NCBI GenBank assembly: GCA_019722365.1
Contig: JADFUC010000271.1
Coordinates: 496,001 to 560,000 of the forward strand
Origin: Lithospermum erythrorhizon
Lineage: Eukaryota > Streptophyta > Magnoliopsida > Boraginales > Boraginaceae
Direction of reading: 5' to 3'
DNA: 64,000 bases
The stretch's first letter is position 1. The number at the start of each line of letters is the position of its first letter. Under the pieces are notes generated by a model. The model did not search any database. It had not been told where the DNA came from and saw only the letters and a list, made by a program, of their open reading frames with translations. Position numbers and translations under genes: made by a program. Below are positions 25,859 through 37,998 of the stretch, piece by piece.

Positions 25859-26068
25859 ATGGAGGCAAAATTCAGCAACTTGTTCGAATCGGTAACCTCT
25901 TTTTTCAACTCCCATGGTGCACATCTGATGTGATCCAGGTTAATTATGTTGTAATTGTGCGTCAACATATTATCCGATGAAAGGAAGAACGAGAGTATCA
26001 TGCGATTGTCATGGGGTGTTGTTCATTCTAAACAACGAGACGATGTGCAGCGTGGGATAGCTATCTGA
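25859..26068 (+). pseudogene. FIS1 (mitochondrial/peroxisomal fission protein) fragment
   Basis: An ATG at 25859 opens MEAKFSNLFESVTSFFNSHG, very like the N-terminus of plant FIS1 proteins, then hits TGA after 24 codons. About 90 bases further, in another frame, comes RKNESIMRLSWGVVHSKQRDDVQRGIAI and a stop, matching the FIS1 segment that starts the TPR-like helices. The piece between (family 'WC..D..AGCEREV') is missing or scrambled, and the rest of FIS1, including the C-terminal membrane anchor, is absent. Functional FIS1 is a tail-anchored receptor for dynamin-related proteins, so this copy cannot work. It abuts the 3' end of the glutaredoxin-domain pseudogene on the other strand. Confidence 0.8.
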
Positions 26069-26129
26069 TGCACTTTGCAGCAGCAGTAAAATCATCAACT
26101 ACACTCAAAACAGACACCAGGCAATGCAT

Positions 26130-27310
26130 TCAGTGGCAACAACTGTTGCATCTAACTAGTCCATTCTCATTGCATACAGTGCACATGCTCAGCATTTCTT
26201 CATTCTCTTCGAAAACCTTTCGACTTCCATTGCAATTCAGACACATGACAAACCTAGCATCCCCACAATTCTCGCAAACAAATGCAGTGTCGGTGCACAG
26301 GTTCTTTCAAAGATTGTAAATGCCCATCTTCGTGAGCTGTTTTGATTTCATCCACACCTGTGTTCCTTCCCGATAAACACTTGTGGCAAGCTTGCTGGCT
26401 TCCCGTTTAATGCATTCTTGAACGCTGCCCTGTATGATGAATCCATCGATATATCCCTTCATCAGCAGGCACTCTGGAAACCCCTAAGTCATCGAACCTC
26501 ATGGCAGTCTTCATATGTCTTCCTTATTCCCCTCAAACTAGTATAATACAAGAAAATTCTATCTTCACCCTGAGACAAATTAAACTCACTATTCCACATT
26601 TTCGAACTCTCCTTATCCAATTCTGCACACTCATTGTCCTTCAATCTTTTCACATCCAACTCGATTTCATTCTTCCTATTAGCATCAAACTCTAAACATT
26701 CAATTTCCTTCCTTTTCTCAATATCTTCTGTTTGAGTACTCTCAATTTGTTCAGACCACAATGCTCTTCTATAACTAGAACGTAATACAGACACTTCAGC
26801 CAAATGCTTCCACAATGGCTTTGTTTCTTCATGCTCAACAATCTCATATGTTTTCACCAATTCATTAATCTCACCCTCTTCCCTAAAACCATCAAATCCC
26901 CAAGTCTTTTCAACTCTCCTAGACGAATCGAACGAAACACTTCCAACATCAAATTCAACCTCATCAAGGCCCTCCATGAGCTCCCAAGTATTAATAACAG
27001 AATCAGGTGATAAATGGTCATTACAACTCCCCCCAACATTCTTTAATTCCGATGTTTCTTGACCATTAAAGTTTGCATCTTTAGGGCTTTTTATTGGATC
27101 AACAAGTACAAGAGAGCCATAAGTAGTTGAAGTCAAATAAACCAAATGATTTGTATCACCTTTTCTTGAAGGTGGATGAAGAACAAAAGGTGATGGAAAA
27201 CAAAGGGTTCTTGAAATTGGGGTTAAATATGTGTCACAATAAACATTAACTGATGGGTGCTGTTCATCTTTTGTGATAAAAGATTCAGCCTTTGAAGCTG
27301 AACAACCCAT
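26130..27310 (-). pseudogene. Glutaredoxin-domain protein (At3g28850/At5g39865 type), broken in the GRX domain
   Basis: The minus-strand ORF from ATG 27310 runs 273 codons to a TGA at 26489. It begins MGCSASK, an N-myristoylation-type start seen in this family, has a long acidic middle with family phrases (INTWELMEGLDEVEFD, KPLWKHLAEVSVL), and ends in the first part of the glutaredoxin domain (IFLYYTSLRGIRKTYEDCHEVR). Beyond the stop the remaining domain is still readable in shifting frames: RDISMDSSYRAAFKNALNGK, PASLPQVFIGKEH, VDEIKTAHEDGHL, then the Cys-rich zinc-like tail (VCENCGDARFVMCLNCNGS ... CTVCNENGLVRCNSC) ending TGA at 26130-26132. I count the in-frame stop plus about four one-base shifts. 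The intact first three quarters suggest fairly recent loss; sequence error is the alternative, but several independent shifts make it less likely. Confidence 0.82.
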
Positions 27311-28455
27311 GACTCAATATATATATAAAAATATCAAATTAACCCACAAAATTAAAGCTACCTAAAATGCATAAATATACAACATTTGGATAAAATTGCA
27401 AAAAAAAATTACACTTTTTGAAGTTTGCTGAATGAAAAGTTTTAATATTTGTACTGTGCTTTGTGATTCTTGATGATTTTGAGGTTTTGGGTAATGCAAA
27501 AAATACAAATTTTGTAGTGACAAAGTTGCAAACTCGTGTAGTTTGTGGGTTTGAGAAAAAGAGGAAGTTGAAGAATATGATGAGAATTAAGAGAGTGTCG
27601 GTTTAGAACAACATTGATGAAGACAGCACATGAAATTGTCCATGCGTTTCAATGTTTGCTTCAAGGTTGTCACTTGTCACCTTTTTCTTTCTTCAAGACT
27701 TTGTACACTGAGCTATTATACACACATCAAATAGTGTTAGGTTTGGTTAAAATGGTATTTCTTAGCCTGCATTTGTAAGTGTAGTAATTAGGAAGTTTGT
27801 TAAAGCTAGCTTGTTATTTTATTAAAAAATGTGTGCTTAGTGTTACCCTTTATCTGAGGTGTATTTTGTAATCTGTATTTTTTTTTTTGTTATCAAATTT
27901 AATGCAGGTAGTGGAATATCACAGTCAATCATTTGATCCTATATTAATAGGATTACCGTATGAATCGGTCAAATGCCCCGAAAAAATTTAAAAATATCGC
28001 GATAATACAATTAATTTTATGTTATAATTTTTAATTATATATTAAGGACAATATATTAATATTACTATCATAATATGACTATGTTATAAGAGATAATATA
28101 ATATTAATCGAATATATTATAAGGAGTATTTGTTATATTCAAATAAATTCCCAAATTGATATATAATCATAGTATAAATTTGACAATTATACTCATGATA
28201 AGAATATTTGGAATAAACCTAACCCATTTCTCTAAACTTAACGCCTCTACAACCCCTTTCCAATCAGCAGCAATTGTACTACTAATTACTACTCTTGGTA
28301 ATCATATTACAATTTCAAATTGTTGGTAATCTTTTTTGTTCATTTAAACCTATGATTAGCTATTGAACAAAGGGTTCATCAGTTAGTTTTTTAAGAGTAT
28401 ATAGTTTTGACAAAAATATACTACTAGTAGTTTTAGTAGATATCAAACACTGAAA
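27311..28455. other. Divergent intergenic region
   Basis: Lies between the 5' ends of the glutaredoxin-domain pseudogene (minus) and the cystathionine beta-lyase gene (plus), so both promoters should be here. AT-rich; I see no further gene. Confidence 0.45.
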
Positions 28456-31400
28456 ATGGCCTCTTTGGGATTAAAATCAGCAATATTCAGCTATTACTAC
28501 TCCATTGACCATGTATGCACCTACCCCTTCTCAATTCTTTATTCCATTTTTGCTTTTGGTGGGTGTTTTTATATATGTATTTGTATTATCAGTATACACG
28601 TCTCACGATTTACCTCGTACGTGGACATGGCTAGCATATGACCCTAGATTGAGGATTTCAACCTTATATATGTATTTGTATTTACATTCATAGTACTTAT
28701 TAAATGTTGGCCTCATAGATTAGTACTGAATGCTGAAAACTGCAATAAAATTTCAAGCTCTATGCTCAAGTTTGGTTTTGTATATGTATTTATGTTTACA
28801 TTCATGGTATTTGTAAATATTGGCTAATATTACCCTGGAATTTCTGGGTTAGTACTTGAATGTTGAAAACTGCAAAAAGATTCAAGCTTTATGCTGAAGT
28901 TTGATTTTGTTGGGTGTTTTTTTATATATATATATTTGTGTTTACATTGATGGTATTTGTTAATGGCTAATGTTACCCTGTAATTTGTGAATTAGTACTT
29001 GAATGCTGAAAAAATGCAAAAAAGATTCAAGCTTTCTGCTGAAGTTTGATCTTGTTGGGTTATACAGATTAGTGCTTTTGAATTTTAGAACTAATCTGTA
29101 ATTACGTTTTAGTCAGTTTTTTTTTTCTTTTGTTGGGTGTTGTTTTTAATGTTTGAAATTTTGGACTACCTATATCTGGTAGACCTGAATCATAAGGCCA
29201 AGCCAATACCAATCTCCATGTATGCTGATTTATAAGAAGCTCTTCGACTGATAGTGATTATACTTTCATTGCACATAACTTGCTGTAAAGCTTATTGTCT
29301 AATGCAAACGAGTTAAAGAATTAATCATTCGAGTTACTTATAATCTGAAGGAAGAATTATTACCTTTTGTCTAGTGACACGATGTTGAATAAAAAATGCA
29401 CCTAGTCGCCTTGCTGCGTAAAATTTCTATTGTGATTTTTTTGACATAAAATTATGAATACTGTACAGTTACTTGAAAGATTTTGCCATACAGAAGTTGC
29501 ATTACCAGACTGTGTTATTCTTTTTTCTTATGATGTTTTTTGTTAATTTATTTTAGTGCATTAGCAGCAAAAACCTGGCATATGTAATTATGTTACCATT
29601 AATGGCACTTATTCATTTTGGCCAATGTTACACAATCATTTATGGGTTAGTACTTGAATGTTGAAAACTGAAAAAAATAAGGGTCAATCTTTATGCTGCA
29701 GTTTGATTTTGTTGTGTTCTACCTGATCAATTCTCTTGAATCTTTGAACTAATAAGTAATTCCATCTTAGTAAAATTTTGTTTTGTATTCTATTTTGGTT
29801 CGGTACCAGCCTATTCTTTTAGTGCGAAAGTTGAACCAGTTGTGTTGGGGTAAGCTTTGAATCTGATGATTGTCCAGGTTCTTGGGGCTGCATATGTTCC
29901 AGTTAGTTTTGGTTGCAAAACCACCATTGGAGCGAAGGAGTTTCACCCTTCGTGTATGAAGAAATTTGAACTGAGTTGTTCCATTGACAAAGGGATCAAC
30001 ATCAGCACTTCAGCATCTACAGAAAAAGTTTCTGCGAGCTTGAGGGGTAATTTCTTGGCTATGGTTGGTTGACCTGGATTGAAAGCTCTTTTATATTTAT
30101 CTTTTGATATGAGTATTATTAATCCTAGAAATGGAAATTATTGAAGAGAGTGGACAAGCAGAGCTAGAGGAGCCCAATTTGTCAACAGTGCTGGTGAATT
30201 TTAGCAATGATTTTGATCCTTATGGTGCACAAAGTACTCCTATTTATCAGACATCAACTTTTAAGCAGGTATATACTTTCATGTAAAAGAAGAGCTCTTA
30301 GTATATTTGATTGAACATCAATAAAAATAGTTTGTTTGTTGTGAAACTTGTGAGCCAAATTCCTAAAATGAGGGGTCCTTGTGGATTACAAGGATATTTA
30401 TTTCCTTGGGTAATCTTACCAAGTATTACTAGATGAGTTGATGAAGTATTTTTTGGCAGTCATCGGCACTTGTAAATGGACCTTATGACTACACAAGAAG
30501 TGGAAATCCAACTCGAGATGTCTTAGAAAGGTTTCTACTGCTTAACATACACTATATTGCTGGAGTTTTGACATTTCCATTTGCTCCTCCAGACTTACTT
30601 GCCAACTTACATTGTTGTAATTAGTTCTCATTGTATTCAGGCTCCTCGCAAAGCTTGAAAAAGCAGAGCGAGCTCTCTGCTTTTCCAGTGGCATGGCTGC
30701 TCTAGCAGCGGTTACACGTTTGGTGGGAACTGGTAGGTTTGCCTTTTGATTTCTCGATCTTTTCCTACTCTGCTCTTTACCAAAACTTAATTTTATATAA
30801 TTTTTATTGCCACATTGGACCAAACATCTTTATATTTTAATGTTTCATGATGAAATCATCCTATGCTCTTAGTTGCTCATATGTGTTATGTAAATATCTG
30901 GATGATTTTTTACTTTAAAAAATATTCCCTTTCTACTTACTAAGAGCTACATTAGTGATAAATTTATGGTCTGTCTCTTGACTTGATTGAAGGCAAGGAG
31001 ATTGTTGCTGGTGACGACATCTATGGAGGTTCTGATCGATTATTATCACAAGTAGTCCCAAAAAGTGGAGTTGTGGTCACGAGAGTATTTGGCGTGTTAC
31101 TTTAAGTTCGTATATTAGTTTTAGATGTTCTAAGTTCCATGGTCTTCCACGAGAGTTGATACATCCAACTTGGATGCGGTTGCATCTGCTATTGGTCCCC
31201 AGACGGAACTTGTGTGGCTGGAAAGTCCAACCAACCCCCGTCAACAGATAACTGACATTCGTGTATGTCATAAAATCATTACTTAGATATGTTTCCATCA
31301 CAGATTTTGTTAGACACAACTTCTTTATTTCCCTGTTCACTTGAGTCTGGATTTGGAACTCGGTTGGGAATTTGTGTAGTAGAAAACATTTCCCGTGGTT

Positions 31401-33486
31401 TTATGCTAATATTTGAGCAATGTTGATTTTAGAAAATAGCTGAAATTGCTCATACACATGGAGCTCTTGTATTGGTTGATAACAGTATCATGTCCTCCGT
31501 GTTGTGTCAACCTTTGGAGCTTGGAGCGGGTAATAGCTCAGTCTCTTGTTTTTGCTAGATGACTGGTGGGCTAATTTGTTAAAAAACTTAATTTTCTTCA
31601 TGTTGCAGATATTGTGATGGTTTCAGCTACTAAGTTCATATCGGGACATAGTGATTTGATGGGTGGTATGCTTGCTGTTAAAGACGAAAGGTTGACTTCT
31701 CCATACATAATTCTTTTAAACAACTCCGCTAAATCTGTCATGCATCGTCTTCCTGTCTTTTAAGCTTTCTCTACGTAAGTACATTGTGCTCAGGTAACCC
31801 AATTTGACTGGAAGTTTTGGCTGTTTCTAAAATTTAAGATATGTATTGGAGTTAATAGTCTAGTGAGTACTGATTAGCCTAAGCCTAAGTTAGACAGTTC
31901 TCCTAATGAATACTCTGTATTAGATTGAGGGAGTTGTACATATGATGTCCCTGAAACATCCATTCATGTTACGAACGTAATCGACACAAGTTATGTCCAT
32001 TCATCACCTAATTCATTTTTAGAGTCATACTTGTAATTTTAACTTTATCACACAGGTACAGTCTTATTATTTGTCACGGATGGAATAGCATGGTTGTTTT
32101 TTAATGTGAAGTCCTTTACACATGCAAAATTATCTCTCATCCATATCAGGTTAGGGAAGGACCTGTATTTCCTACAGAATGCAGAAGGTACTGCGTTAGC
32201 TCCATTTGATTGTTGGCTCTGTTTAAGAGGAATTAAAACTATGGCCTTGCGCGTTGAGAAGCAACAGGTGTGACTCAAACCTAATATTTGTCCATGCAGG
32301 ATATGTTTTAAGAAAATTCTGGATATGATTGTTATTCTCTCAATGAGTATGTGTAAATCATCTCTTAACTCTTCGTGCGCAAAACATATGTTCCATTAAT
32401 GTCAGTTTTACCCATGGATCTAAGACAAAACATAAAACAGTAAAATAAAAAATGCACTCTTCTATTAGAAACAAATTTTATAGTTCAATGGTGAACTCTG
32501 AAGAATTATATGACTGGCACTTGTAAAAAAGGGAATTCGGAATTAATTTACTAGTTTTATCTGTAGTCATGTGGCGCAGTTCTCCCCTCCTATTTTCAGC
32601 CCAAACATTAGTTTTTTTATCTACTTGAAGGACCATACAGATGGATCATTTCTCTGTTCTATCAATGTTACTTAATACAGAATTGTACTATATTTGGCAG
32701 GAGAATGCCCAAAAGATTGCTGAATTTCTCTCTACTCACCCTCGGGTAAAGAGGGTTAATTATGCTGGTCTTCCTGATCATATTGGACACTCTTTGCACT
32801 ACTCTCAGGTAGATATCACATGAATGAAAGCAAATAGTTGACTTCTAAACAACAATAAAACCCATAAGCTTTGTTTATTGAGATTCCTCGTTTTAAACCC
32901 ATTGTTTACAGGCCAAGGGTGCAGGATCTGTGCTAAGTTTCTCGACAGGGTCCTTGGCACTCTCTCGCCATGTTGCTGAGAACACCAAGTATTTCAGTAT
33001 CACAGTCAGTTTTGGTAATTTCCTAAACCTTTACAATTCAAAAAATGTGAATATTTATTTTGCCGTGATGATAGAATGGAGGAATACGGAGTAGCTTGAT
33101 AAACTAAGAACACAAGGTTTTTCATAAACTTCAAAAAATGTGAATATTTCTTTTGCGTGATGATAAAATGTGAATATATCTGATTGATGAGTCCTGCAGG
33201 TTCTCTTAGTTCAATTTTGTGTAGACTGGGGTTTAGGAAAGTAAACTAGAAACAAGGTTTTTCGTTTGTTACCAAGTGATATTTTATCCGAAAATTTGCA
33301 GGAAGTGTCAAATCTCTTATCAGCTTGCCTTGCTTTATGTCACATGCAAGCATACCTTCTGAAGTCCGTGATGCTAGAGGTCTAACTGATGATTTAGTTC
33401 GGCTTTCCGTTGGAATCGAAGACGTTAATGATCTGATTGCTGATTTAGATCATGCGCTTCGAACTGGCCCTGAATTAACTCCTTAG
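28456..33486 (+). CDS. CBL: Cystathionine beta-lyase, plastid, thirteen exons (one abnormal intron)
   Basis: PLP enzyme of methionine synthesis: splits cystathionine to homocysteine, pyruvate and ammonia in plastids. Exons are 28456-28512, 29878-30046, 30129-30268, 30460-30530, 30641-30732, 30993-31084, 31155-31262, 31433-31529, 31609-31690, 32150-32267, 32701-32808, 32912-33014 and 33302-33486; the sum is 1422 nt, 473 residues (Arabidopsis CBL ~464). Residues 1 to about 90 look like a transit peptide; exon 1 is short, so the first ATG is likely but less certain. Family motifs: YDYTRSGNPTRD, GDDIYGGSDRLLSQVVP, WLESPTNPRQQI, the PLP lysine K284 in SATKFISGHSD, NAEGTALAPFDCWLCLRG, SFGSVKSLISLPC. 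All introns are GT-AG except the one between exons 6 and 7, where the in-frame join falls inside an 8-base repeat (cacgagag) and is not GT-AG. The canonical alternatives shift frame or create a stop, so the locus may be impaired, or spliced unusually, or hold a sequence error. Confidence 0.92.
28655..29065. repeat. Imperfect tandem repeats (~130-145 bp) in CBL intron 1
   Basis: The phrase ttagtactTgaatg(c/t)tgaaaactgcaa...ttcaagcTttatgctgaagtttgatttt recurs at about 28720, 28849 and 28992, each preceded by a 'gtatttatgtttacattcatggtatttgt' block. A fourth copy sits near 29647. Confidence 0.8.
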
Positions 33487-34428
33487 CACTGGAGTTTCTA
33501 GTATTGCATTGAGTAATAAAATTACTGTGAGTGTTGTAAATTAATTGCAGGCTTGCAGCCACATGAAAATAACCTTTAGTCTTGTTTTAATGTTGAAATA
33601 ACCCTTTTTGTCACATTTTCAATGAGTTATCATCTATCATAATTGAAAATCGATGCGATTGTTTTGCCTGAAAAAAGGTCTCTTGAGAAATTATATTCTC
33701 CCTACTTTGTTGACAACTTGACATGTTAAATTGTTAATACAAAATTCAATCCCCTTCCCTTCACAAGACAGTAGGCTTTTTATTTGTATTCAGTAGATTC
33801 ACAATTCAAGAAGTGTGCTCTTTTCTTGCATAAAAAACTGAATTTTGTAAGAACATTAAAGATCTTCATTTATATTCTGGAATTTATTTCATATGTGGAA
33901 AAACAATCATGCATCTTTTGATTCCTCATGTTTTAGAATAATATATATTATGCATGAAAGTTTACATGATAACTATCATGATATTCACTATACATAAAAT
34001 ACAATTTTACAAAGTAAAGAGTCATTTAGATAGAATATTTCTTCCAAAAATAATAATCCCTTTCTAAAAAAAACTGATGACCTAAACATGAATCCGATCT
34101 TTATTCTTTTTAATTGAACGCCTTATTATTATACCAAACCCCACGGTAAGGAGCGAGAATATTAAGTGCTTGCAGCGTAGTCTCTTCATGTGGTATGGAC
34201 GCAAGTATCAGTAATTCGTATTGAAGTCGTTTAAGTTCAAGCTTTCGCCACCTACCAGTTGAGGCACATCCCACGATTTAATATGACGTTTTCATACTTT
34301 TGAATTAAAAAATCCATCATGCCAAGAATTATGCAACAATTTTAACTGATTACATAAATAAACCTCAAACAAAACAACCCCTTTTCACAACAACAAATTC
34401 TTGTTACATCTCCCAAGAAGCAGGAGCA
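33487..34428. other. Intergenic, CBL 3' region and SSL promoter
   Basis: About 0.9 kb of AT-rich sequence. No ORF or RNA feature recognised. Confidence 0.45.
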
Positions 34429-36597
34429 ATGAATACAAAGCCGAAGCTTATCTTAACTGCAATTTCACTTGCAATTCTCTCAGTAGCCATAGCTTTCACC
34501 TCAAGAATTTTGCTTGCTCCACCTACTATTCAAGGCTCACATGATATTCTTGAGGGGTCTCAACTCATTAACCTCACTGGAGCTTTTGGGCCAGAAAGTC
34601 TAGCATTTGACATTACTGGAGAAGGTCCCTATGTTGGTGTTTCTGATGGTAGAATCCTTAAATGGCAAGGGACTCAAAAGGGTTGGCTTGAATTTGCTGT
34701 CACCTCTTCTCAAAGGTATCATATTCTTTTTTGCTTGCAATTTTTGTCCCCTAAAAAACTTGGCCATTATGCAAGGACTCGAAGCAGAAATTTGTAATAT
34801 CGTGGCCACTAGACTAATCATAGTGCTTCATTTTTTTTCTTAAAATATTATCTCAAGTTTCTTTATACTGATATTATTATGTTTTATGTAATTTGGAAGT
34901 TGGTTCTGTTTGATTCTTTTTGAGTTTCATGCTTTTGGGTGTCTCTGTTTTTGTACTTATATCGTGTTGATAAAATTGTTGTAAGAAAGAATGTACATAT
35001 TGTAGCCAAGTGTGTGTTATTATAGTTAGTTACTACTTACTAGCAAAGACTAAACAGAGTAACCCTCAATTTTTTGGAAAACATAGTTTTTTATATATTG
35101 TTAGGACTTCATACATAAAAAAGTTGCTACCTTTGGAAAATTGAAGCTTGACTCCTGCACTCCTAGAATGGAAGTCCTGGCCCTGTGACCCCGTTCCCCT
35201 GGTACTTGAATTGTTGAGGTACCGGAACCTACATTGCCATTTTTCATGTTTTATGATAGATTTGAGGAATTTTTCGACAGAATCTTACTTTCAATAAGTT
35301 GATTTATTGAATCTAGTTTTCAACTGTTTCTTAGTAGATGTTCCAAACTTGCTAGATTTAAAGGTTGATGACGAACCAGGTTTTTACTTTCATACCACAT
35401 TGAATATGGTGTTTAGACTAGCTTCTGGAATGGTGTAAGAGTCATCCTACTGATTATAGCATTAGTCTTAGTCGCATCTTTGATTTCTTTCTGCAATATA
35501 GAAATTTTGCAAAAAGGTTGTAGGAAACTCTGCATGGAACTTATGATAAGTGAATGAGGAAAGAAGGTAAGATAATGATTACGGAAGAAGCAGAAAATGT
35601 CATGATATGATTATTTTATGTGTTACTAAAATGTTGGATGTGTATATTGAAGGGATCAGTGTGTCCGACCCTTTGCTCCGGAGTTGGAGCACATATGTGG
35701 AAGACCATTAGGTTTGAGGTTTGATAAGAGAACAGGCGACCTTTACATCGCCGATGCCTATTTAGGCGTCCAAGTGGTGGGTCAGGCTGGAGGATTGGCT
35801 ACTCCGTTAGTTAACAAGGTCGAAGGGGTCAAATTACGGTTCACAAATGACTTGGACATTGACGAGCATGAAGATGTTATCTACTTCTCAGACACAAGCA
35901 CAACATACTATAGAAGGTAACTGCTATGCTATACTAGTACTATGTCTTGTTGCCTCTTATGTAAGTATGCTCCACCTCCATCTTTGACATTCCGAATTCT
36001 TTTGAATATAGGGAATTCGTTCCAGCAATTTTAAGTTTAGACAACACAGGCAGGCTGCTGAAATATGACAAATCGAGTAAGGAGATAACAGTGTTACTAA
36101 AAGATATTTCTTTTGCCAATGGTGTTGCCTTGAGCCGTGATGGCTCCTTTGTGTTAGTAGCAGAAACAACTCTTTGCAGAATAATTAGATTCTGGCTACG
36201 AGGTCCCAATGCCGGAAAGCACGACATTTTTACTGATCTTCCAGGCAATCCTGACAATATCCGAAGAAATTCGAAAGGGGAATTCTGGGTAGCCTTGCAT
36301 ACGAAAAAGGGGCTTCTTGCAGAAATGGCATTGTCTCATCCATGGTTAGGGAGGACTTTGCTCAAGCTTCCGTTCAGTTATAAACAGATTCACTATTTGT
36401 TAATAGGATTGAAGCCTCATGCAACTGCTGTAAAACTAAGCGAGAAGGGAGAGATTCTGGAGGTCCTGGAGGACACTAATGGGAAAACTGTGATGTTGAT
36501 AAGCGAAGTGGAGGAAAAGAATGGGAAGCTATGGATTGGATCGGTATTAACTCCATTTATCGGTGTCTACAATCTCAAAGAGTCCCAGTCTACCTGA
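34429..36597 (+). CDS. Strictosidine-synthase-like (SSL) six-bladed beta-propeller protein, three exons
   Basis: Belongs to the plant SSL/hemomucin-like family of secreted or vacuolar beta-propellers; most members lack strictosidine synthase activity and their substrates are unknown, with links to defence and pollen wall (family knowledge). Exons 34429-34715, 35653-35916 and 36012-36597 join in frame through GT-AG introns, giving 378 residues. The N-terminus carries a hydrophobic signal anchor (about residues 8-28, LILTAISLAILSVAIAF). Family phrases: GPESLAFD..GEGPYVGVSDGRI, CGRPLGLRFD..TGDLYIADAYLG, FTNDLDIDE..VIYFSDTSTTYYRR, ISFANGVALSRDGSFVLVAETT, LPGNPDNIRRN..GEFWVALH and GKLWIGSV. No lesion seen. 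A truncated tandem copy follows at 36918. Function beyond the fold cannot be assigned, and alkaloid synthesis should not be inferred. Confidence 0.93.
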
Positions 36598-36917
36598 TAT
36601 CAGTGTTTTCACTGTTTCTTTCTCTTCTGCTTATGCTGGTCATTGAGTCTACTTTAGGAATGAGAAATTAGTCAAGTGTGGAACTTTGTTTCTCTATTAT
36701 ATGCTTCACTCTAGTTAAGATACATTTTCGTTCGCGCTTCCTGGAAATCTCTGTCTGCTGTCCTTCTTGCCTTACCTTGAACAATTGTAATAATATGTGT
36801 GCTCTAATGCTACTGGTTCTCACATTGTAAAATCGTCCAGCTCGACGATTTAAGAAAGTAGTCATTGCTCAAATTTGTTATGCATTAGCATAATTATTGT
36901 TAGTGGTGATAACAGTT

Positions 36918-37290
36918 GATAGATTGATGAGATTCGATCCCCAAACCAAACAAGTCACAATGTTGTTGCATAATCTCAAGTTTTCAAATGGGGTAGCATT
37001 AGCATTGAGTGAGAATAATAACATAAATCATTAAAAAGTATCGAATTTTTTTATAATTCTAGCTTTAAATTTTGAATTTAAATATATTTATTTGTATTGT
37101 ATAATATTTTATAAAAATATATCGGTGAAAGAGTTTAAAATATAATTTTTTACTCAGTATTATATAATATAAAATAAAAATATTCACAGTTAAAATTCGA
37201 GATGAATAAAAATAAAAAATGTACAATGTTTCACAGGATGGAGTAGTACTTAAATTCTTTCTTGTTGCAGAGGAAAGCACATGCAAGATA
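36918..37290 (+). pseudogene. Truncated tandem copy of the SSL gene, interrupted
   Basis: Only part of the last-exon region remains: DRLMRFDPQTKQVTMLLHN..FSNGVALALSENN (36918-37020), then ~230 bp of AT-rich unrelated sequence, then KFFLVAEESTCKIL (37252-37293), which resumes exactly where the SSL family continues. After that the similarity fades. It lies 320 bp past the intact SSL gene, so it is probably the remnant of a tandem duplication later hit by an insertion (possibly a MITE; 'ggatggagtagtac' at its right edge). It differs in sequence from the neighbour (EESTCKIL versus ETTLCRII), so it is not a recent copy. Confidence 0.8.
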
Positions 37291-37998
37291 TTGATGGTGA
37301 ATTCTGACCATTGTACCAAAATTTCAAGAGGTTGGGGTCCATACCAGAATTAATATACTTCTGCATAATTGCCCTTTTAAGAAAAAAAGAATAATTGGCT
37401 CCCTCGTTTGAAATTCGTTGAATATTGGCTAAATTTCATCACATCTGAACTATTAGGAGCATTTTAAACAGTCATCAAATATTTTTAATATTTGAATAAG
37501 CGGCTTGAGATCTTGGAAATAGAAGAGGCGGGTTTGTAGAGAGAGAGTAAAAAGTAATTGAAAAGATGATACGCTGATAGCACATGCTTAACATATACGA
37601 TTTTAAAATCACGCAATGTATGAGATATCATGCAATCACGAGTAGTTCTAATATATCCACTTAATATACAATGTACAAATTTTAAATTAAGGAGATATAT
37701 ATGAACGGAGACATCGAAAAAAGGTATCTTCTTCGAATAAGTGGATATATATTATAATTCCTCCGGTTTTTTTTCACGGCGTTAGCGATTTTTTTTTTGG
37801 AAATAATTGTTCTTTTTGGAGCCCCGATCTGATGTCTTTGTCTTTTCTTTAAACCCTACTTAATATATTCAAAGTTTCATTTATTAATTGTTGTTTTTAG
37901 TTATTGATTATTAAGGATATATAGGTAAAATATCTTCGTTTGAGTGGCTTTTTAATTAGCGTGAAAATCTTGGGATGTCGAGAGTAAGCGAGAAAGTA

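Noticed and set aside
30542..30823. 93-codon minus-strand ORF
   Set aside because: Antisense shadow of cystathionine beta-lyase exon 5.
34429..36597. Alkaloid (strictosidine) biosynthesis gene
   Set aside because: Fold similarity only; most plant SSL proteins lack strictosidine synthase activity, and no alkaloid pathway genes are nearby.
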